DNA from: Bacteroidia bacterium
Lineage (GTDB): Bacteria > Planctomycetota > Phycisphaerae > Phycisphaerales > SM1A02
Direction: 5' to 3'
DNA: 8,535 nucleotides
NCBI GenBank assembly: GCA_030054235.1
Contig: JASGCG010000049.1
Coordinates: 1 to 8,535, forward strand
Shown piece after piece: positions 6,277-8,535 of this stretch. Both the position numbers and the translations under genes were made by a program. Numbering within the stretch: position 1 is the first letter of the stretch; the number at the start of each line of letters is the position of its first letter. Under the pieces are notes generated by a model. The model ran no database searches. It was given only the letters and a program-made list of their open reading frames with translations, and was not told the origin of the DNA.

Positions 6277-7458
6277 TCAGGGATCGACCTGCACGAGCAC
6301 CAGCAGTTCGCTCTCGACGTTGCGCTTGCTCACCGGATCGAGCGCCGTGATCACCACGGGAATGATCGAGAAGCCGGTTGCCTGCGGCGACGCCACGATC
6401 GAGAAGGCCACGGTGCGGAGCTTGGCATCACCGGTCTGCCCGACCATGGTCGCGGTGAAGCGCGGATCGCCGCTGCGCACGCCGGTGACCTGCAGCATGC
6501 CGAGGTTCTTGATCTCGATGTCGAGCGGAACGACAGCGCCGACCTTCACGCACCCGGCGCTTGCGCGAAACTCGGCGAGGCTCAGGACCGGCTTGATGTG
6601 CGTGGTCGCGTGGCGGACGCGCAGGTCAATGAGCCGTGCACCGGGATGGTCCGTTTCGATCACCAGGTAGGGTGGCACCTTCGGGAAGCTCGTGAGGTCA
6701 TAGGCCACGGTGTACTCGGCCCGCGGCGCATCCTTCGACGGGTCGAATGCCTCGACCACCGGGGGCTTGCCCTGCACGGCGCGCACGAGGAACGGCTTGC
6801 CGTCGGTCGACTTCAGCTTGACCGAACCGCGCACGCGCGACGGATCGGTGTCGGCATCGACGTAGGGGACATCCTTGCCCTGCACGGACGTGGTCGCGCG
6901 AACTGGGAAGGCGATCTCGCCGGCCATGCGGAGCTCGATCACCTTGGGCAGTCCTTGGAGCACCACATTCACCATCACCTGCTTCTGCCCGGTCGAGGCC
7001 GGTGCACGCATGCTGGCTGGAACCTCGAGCGTGGCGCCCGGTGCGATGACCTTGCCATCAAGGTTGATCGTCGTGGTGCAGGTGCAGCTGGGCTTGACGG
7101 CCATCACCTTCAGCGGAATGCCACCCGTGTTCGTGATGCGGAAGGTGTGGTTGATGGTGGAGCGCGGCGTGATGAACCCGAGTTCCACGTTCGCCTGATC
7201 GACGGTCACGGCGCCGGCGTCGGGTGGCGTGACCTGCGGCGCCGCAGCGGATGCCGGAACCTGCGGCGCCGTGGCGGGCGCATCGGTGGCCGTTGCGGTC
7301 GTCGGTGCGGGGGTCTGCGCAGCAGCCGCTGGTGGTGCAGCCGTCACAGGTTCCGGCGCGGTCGTTGGCGGTGCAGACGCGGATGCAGCGGTCGGAGCCG
7401 GCGCTTCGCCGCAGCCGATGCTCGCCAAGGCCACGAGGGCAATCCTCAGGATCAACAT
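6277..7458 (-). CDS. DUF1573 domain-containing probable lipoprotein
   Basis: A 393-residue probable exported protein of unknown function. The N-terminus MLILRIALVALASIGC resembles a lipoprotein signal peptide with Cys16 as the lipidated residue. The lipobox (A-S-I-G-C) is imperfect because -3 is Ser rather than Leu, and the n-region has one Arg. Residues 17-82 are a low-complexity Ala/Pro/Thr linker, as expected for a tether between membrane and domain. Residues about 85-182 match DUF1573, an Ig-like beta-sandwich: VELGFITPRSTINHTFRITN, then the family's Cys-Thr-Cys in KPSCTCTT (Cys125, Cys127). The remaining ~200 residues look like further beta-sandwich repeats (for example LGMLQVTGVRSGDPRF) and end in a beta-rich tail. 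DUF1573 proteins are abundant in Planctomycetes and Bacteroidetes, which supports the suggested taxon. It starts 23 bp from the divergent MDR gene. Domain identity is fairly secure, lipidation likely, role unknown. Confidence 0.85.
   Translation of the reverse strand: MLILRIALVALASIGCGEAPAPTAASASAPPTTAPEPVTAAPPAAAAQTPAPTTATATDAPATAPQVPASAAAPQVTPPDAGAVTVDQANVELGFITPRSTINHTFRITNTGGIPLKVMAVKPSCTCTTTINLDGKVIAPGATLEVPASMRAPASTGQKQVMVNVVLQGLPKVIELRMAGEIAFPVRATTSVQGKDVPYVDADTDPSRVRGSVKLKSTDGKPFLVRAVQGKPPVVEAFDPSKDAPRAEYTVAYDLTSFPKVPPYLVIETDHPGARLIDLRVRHATTHIKPVLSLAEFRASAGCVKVGAVVPLDIEIKNLGMLQVTGVRSGDPRFTATMVGQTGDAKLRTVAFSIVASPQATGFSIIPVVITALDPVSKRNVESELLVLVQVDP
7232..7271. repeat. 13-bp direct repeat in the DUF1573 linker
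   Basis: ACCTGCGGCGCCG occurs at 7232-7244 and again at 7259-7271, 27 bp apart, which is nine codons. On the minus strand it encodes two copies of APQV in the Ala/Pro/Thr linker (residues 64-67 and 73-76). It is likely a trace of slippage-driven growth of a low-complexity tether. Confidence 0.6.
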
Positions 7459-7466
7459 GGTCGGGC

Positions 7467-7472
7467 TAGTGT
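7467..7472 (+). promoter_or_regulatory. -10-like box TAGTGT for the MDR gene
   Basis: TAGTGT on the plus strand ends 9 nt before the ATG at 7482. It overlaps by five bases the outward-facing TACACT of the DUF1573 gene. There is no Shine-Dalgarno in the intervening ACGCACCCC. Any -35 would lie within the first codons of the DUF1573 gene. Confidence 0.5.
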
Positions 7473-7473
7473 A
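7468..7473 (-). promoter_or_regulatory. -10-like box TACACT for the DUF1573 gene
   Basis: TACACT on the minus strand ends 9 nt before the ATG at 7458. Together with the plus-strand box it forms TAGTGTA (7467-7473), whose central base 7470 is also the exact centre of the 23-bp gap. The distance to the start codon is therefore 9 nt in both directions. Confidence 0.5.
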
Positions 7474-7481
7474 CGCACCCC

Positions 7482-8519
7482 ATGAAGGCCATCGTCACCA
7501 CGCGTCGAGGTTCGCCGGTCGCTCCCAATGTGTCCTGCATCATGGATGCGGCGGATCCCATCGTCGGTCCCGGTGAGGCCATCGTGCGCACCGAGGCCAG
7601 TGCGCTGAATCACCTTGACCTGTGGGTGGCGCGCGGCCTGCCCGGCGTGGATACCGTCTATCCGTTCACGAGCGGCAGCGATGGCTGCGGGATCGTGGAA
7701 TCCGTGGGCCAGGGCGTCGATCCAGCGTGGATCGGCCAGCGCGTACTGCTCAATGCGGCCGTCGTGCAGCCGCAGCGCAGCGTTCCTGGGTCGTGGCCTG
7801 CGGGCGAAGACATCGCCATGATCGGCGAACACACGCCGGGCGCGAACGCCGCGCGGTTCAAGGCCCCGATCACCAACCTGCTCGAGATCGGCAACGCCGA
7901 CCCGATCGAGGCTGCTGCCTTCGGGCTCACGCACCTCACGGCGTGGCGCATGCTCGTGACCCGAGCTCGCCTGCAGGCCGGCCAGACGGTGCTCGTGCCT
8001 GGCATCGGCGGGGGCGTGGCCATGGCGAGCCTGGCGATCGCGCGTCACTTCGGCTGCACCGTCATCGTGACGAGCCGTCATCGCGCCAAGCTCGATCGCG
8101 CGCTCGAACTCGGGGCGCATCATGCGATCCTCGATGATGGTTCCGATTGGAGCAAGCAGGTGCGCGGGGTCACCGGTCGTCGCGGCGTCGACGTCGTGGC
8201 CGAGAGCGTGGGCACGTCGATCCACATGGCCTGCATCAAGTCACTCGCCCGCGGCGGCACGCTGGTCACCTGTGGCTGCACGACCGGCCCCGATGCGACC
8301 ACTGACCTCGCGCGAATCTTCTGGAACCAACTCAGCATCATCGGCTCCACCATGGGCACGATGGAGGAGTTCCGATCGGTCGTGAGCCTGCTGCGGTCGG
8401 GAGCGATCCGTCCGGTCGTGGATCAGGTCTTTGCACCCAGCCAGGCCCAAGCAGCGTTCGAGCGACTTGAGGCGGGGGACCAGTGCGGCAAACTGGTGAT
8501 CGATTGGCGAATGGGCTGA
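7482..8519 (+). CDS. zinc-free MDR-family alcohol dehydrogenase / quinone oxidoreductase-like protein
   Basis: A 345-residue NAD(P)-dependent medium-chain dehydrogenase/reductase. It has the GroES-like N-terminal half (PGEAIVRTEASALNHLDLW, then GSDGCGIVESVG at 65-76) and a Rossmann half with the nucleotide loop VPGIGGGVA (172-180). RGVDVVAESVG (234-244) and LARGGTLVTCG (255-265) follow, and the C-terminus CGKLVIDW is typical. Close relatives usually have a Cys-rich structural-zinc loop after about residue 90. Here residues 91-128 contain no cysteine, and the usual catalytic-zinc Cys is replaced (ALNHLD). The enzyme is therefore expected to be zinc-independent, acting more like a quinone or enone reductase. 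The substrate is not determinable. The ATG at 7482 has a TAGTGT box 9 nt upstream and no Shine-Dalgarno. The gene is complete, and only 16 bp follow its stop before the window ends. Confidence 0.88.
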   Translation: MKAIVTTRRGSPVAPNVSCIMDAADPIVGPGEAIVRTEASALNHLDLWVARGLPGVDTVYPFTSGSDGCGIVESVGQGVDPAWIGQRVLLNAAVVQPQRSVPGSWPAGEDIAMIGEHTPGANAARFKAPITNLLEIGNADPIEAAAFGLTHLTAWRMLVTRARLQAGQTVLVPGIGGGVAMASLAIARHFGCTVIVTSRHRAKLDRALELGAHHAILDDGSDWSKQVRGVTGRRGVDVVAESVGTSIHMACIKSLARGGTLVTCGCTTGPDATTDLARIFWNQLSIIGSTMGTMEEFRSVVSLLRSGAIRPVVDQVFAPSQAQAAFERLEAGDQCGKLVIDWRMG

Positions 8520-8535
8520 CCGCGGCTCGCCGGGA

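Noticed and set aside
1..8535. tRNA or rRNA genes, CRISPR repeats, insertion sequences, phage, toxin-antitoxin or defence genes
   Set aside because: None was seen. All the sequence is accounted for by seven metabolic or exported-protein genes and six short gaps.

Overview
The window looks like chromosomal DNA of a compact, high-GC bacterium (roughly two-thirds G+C by eye). Seven protein genes fill about 98% of it. Between the first and last stop codon only about 162 bases are non-coding, split over six gaps of 16, 53, 27, 40, 3 and 23 bp. No RNA gene, mobile element, CRISPR array or phage gene is visible. A DUF1573 lipoprotein with an Ala/Pro/Thr linker and the family types of the enzymes suggest a planctomycete, perhaps a Phycisphaerae-like lineage. 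That placement is an inference from gene content, not a phylogenetic result.

Layout, left to right: (1) an alpha-ketoglutarate-semialdehyde dehydrogenase type aldehyde dehydrogenase on + (3-1490), cut by the left window edge; (2) convergent to it, an NAD-dependent epimerase/SDR-like protein on - (1507-2583); (3) a DapA-family lyase on - (2637-3551); (4) a malic enzyme on - (3579-5225); (5) divergent from it, a 4-hydroxyproline 2-epimerase on + (5266-6273); (6) convergent to that, a DUF1573 lipoprotein on - (6277-7458); (7) divergent from it, a zinc-free MDR-family oxidoreductase on + (7482-8519).

The core function that can be read is hydroxyproline catabolism. The epimerase would make cis-4-hydroxy-D-proline. 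A D-hydroxyproline oxidase/dehydrogenase, not in the window, would make pyrroline-4-hydroxy-2-carboxylate. The DapA-family lyase would convert that to alpha-ketoglutarate semialdehyde, and the aldehyde dehydrogenase would yield alpha-ketoglutarate. The malic enzyme could then drain the C4 pool formed from alpha-ketoglutarate to pyruvate and reducing power, which fits its divergent pairing with the epimerase.

The most unusual feature is the start-site architecture. All six start codons inside the window lack a Shine-Dalgarno sequence. Each has a TANNNT (-10-like) hexamer ending only 6-9 nt before the ATG, which is what leaderless mRNAs look like. One divergent pair has ATGs separated by only 23 bp, with one 7-bp TAGTGTA core at the exact centre that could serve as the -10 box in both directions. 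I found no evidence of an undescribed defence or mobile system here.
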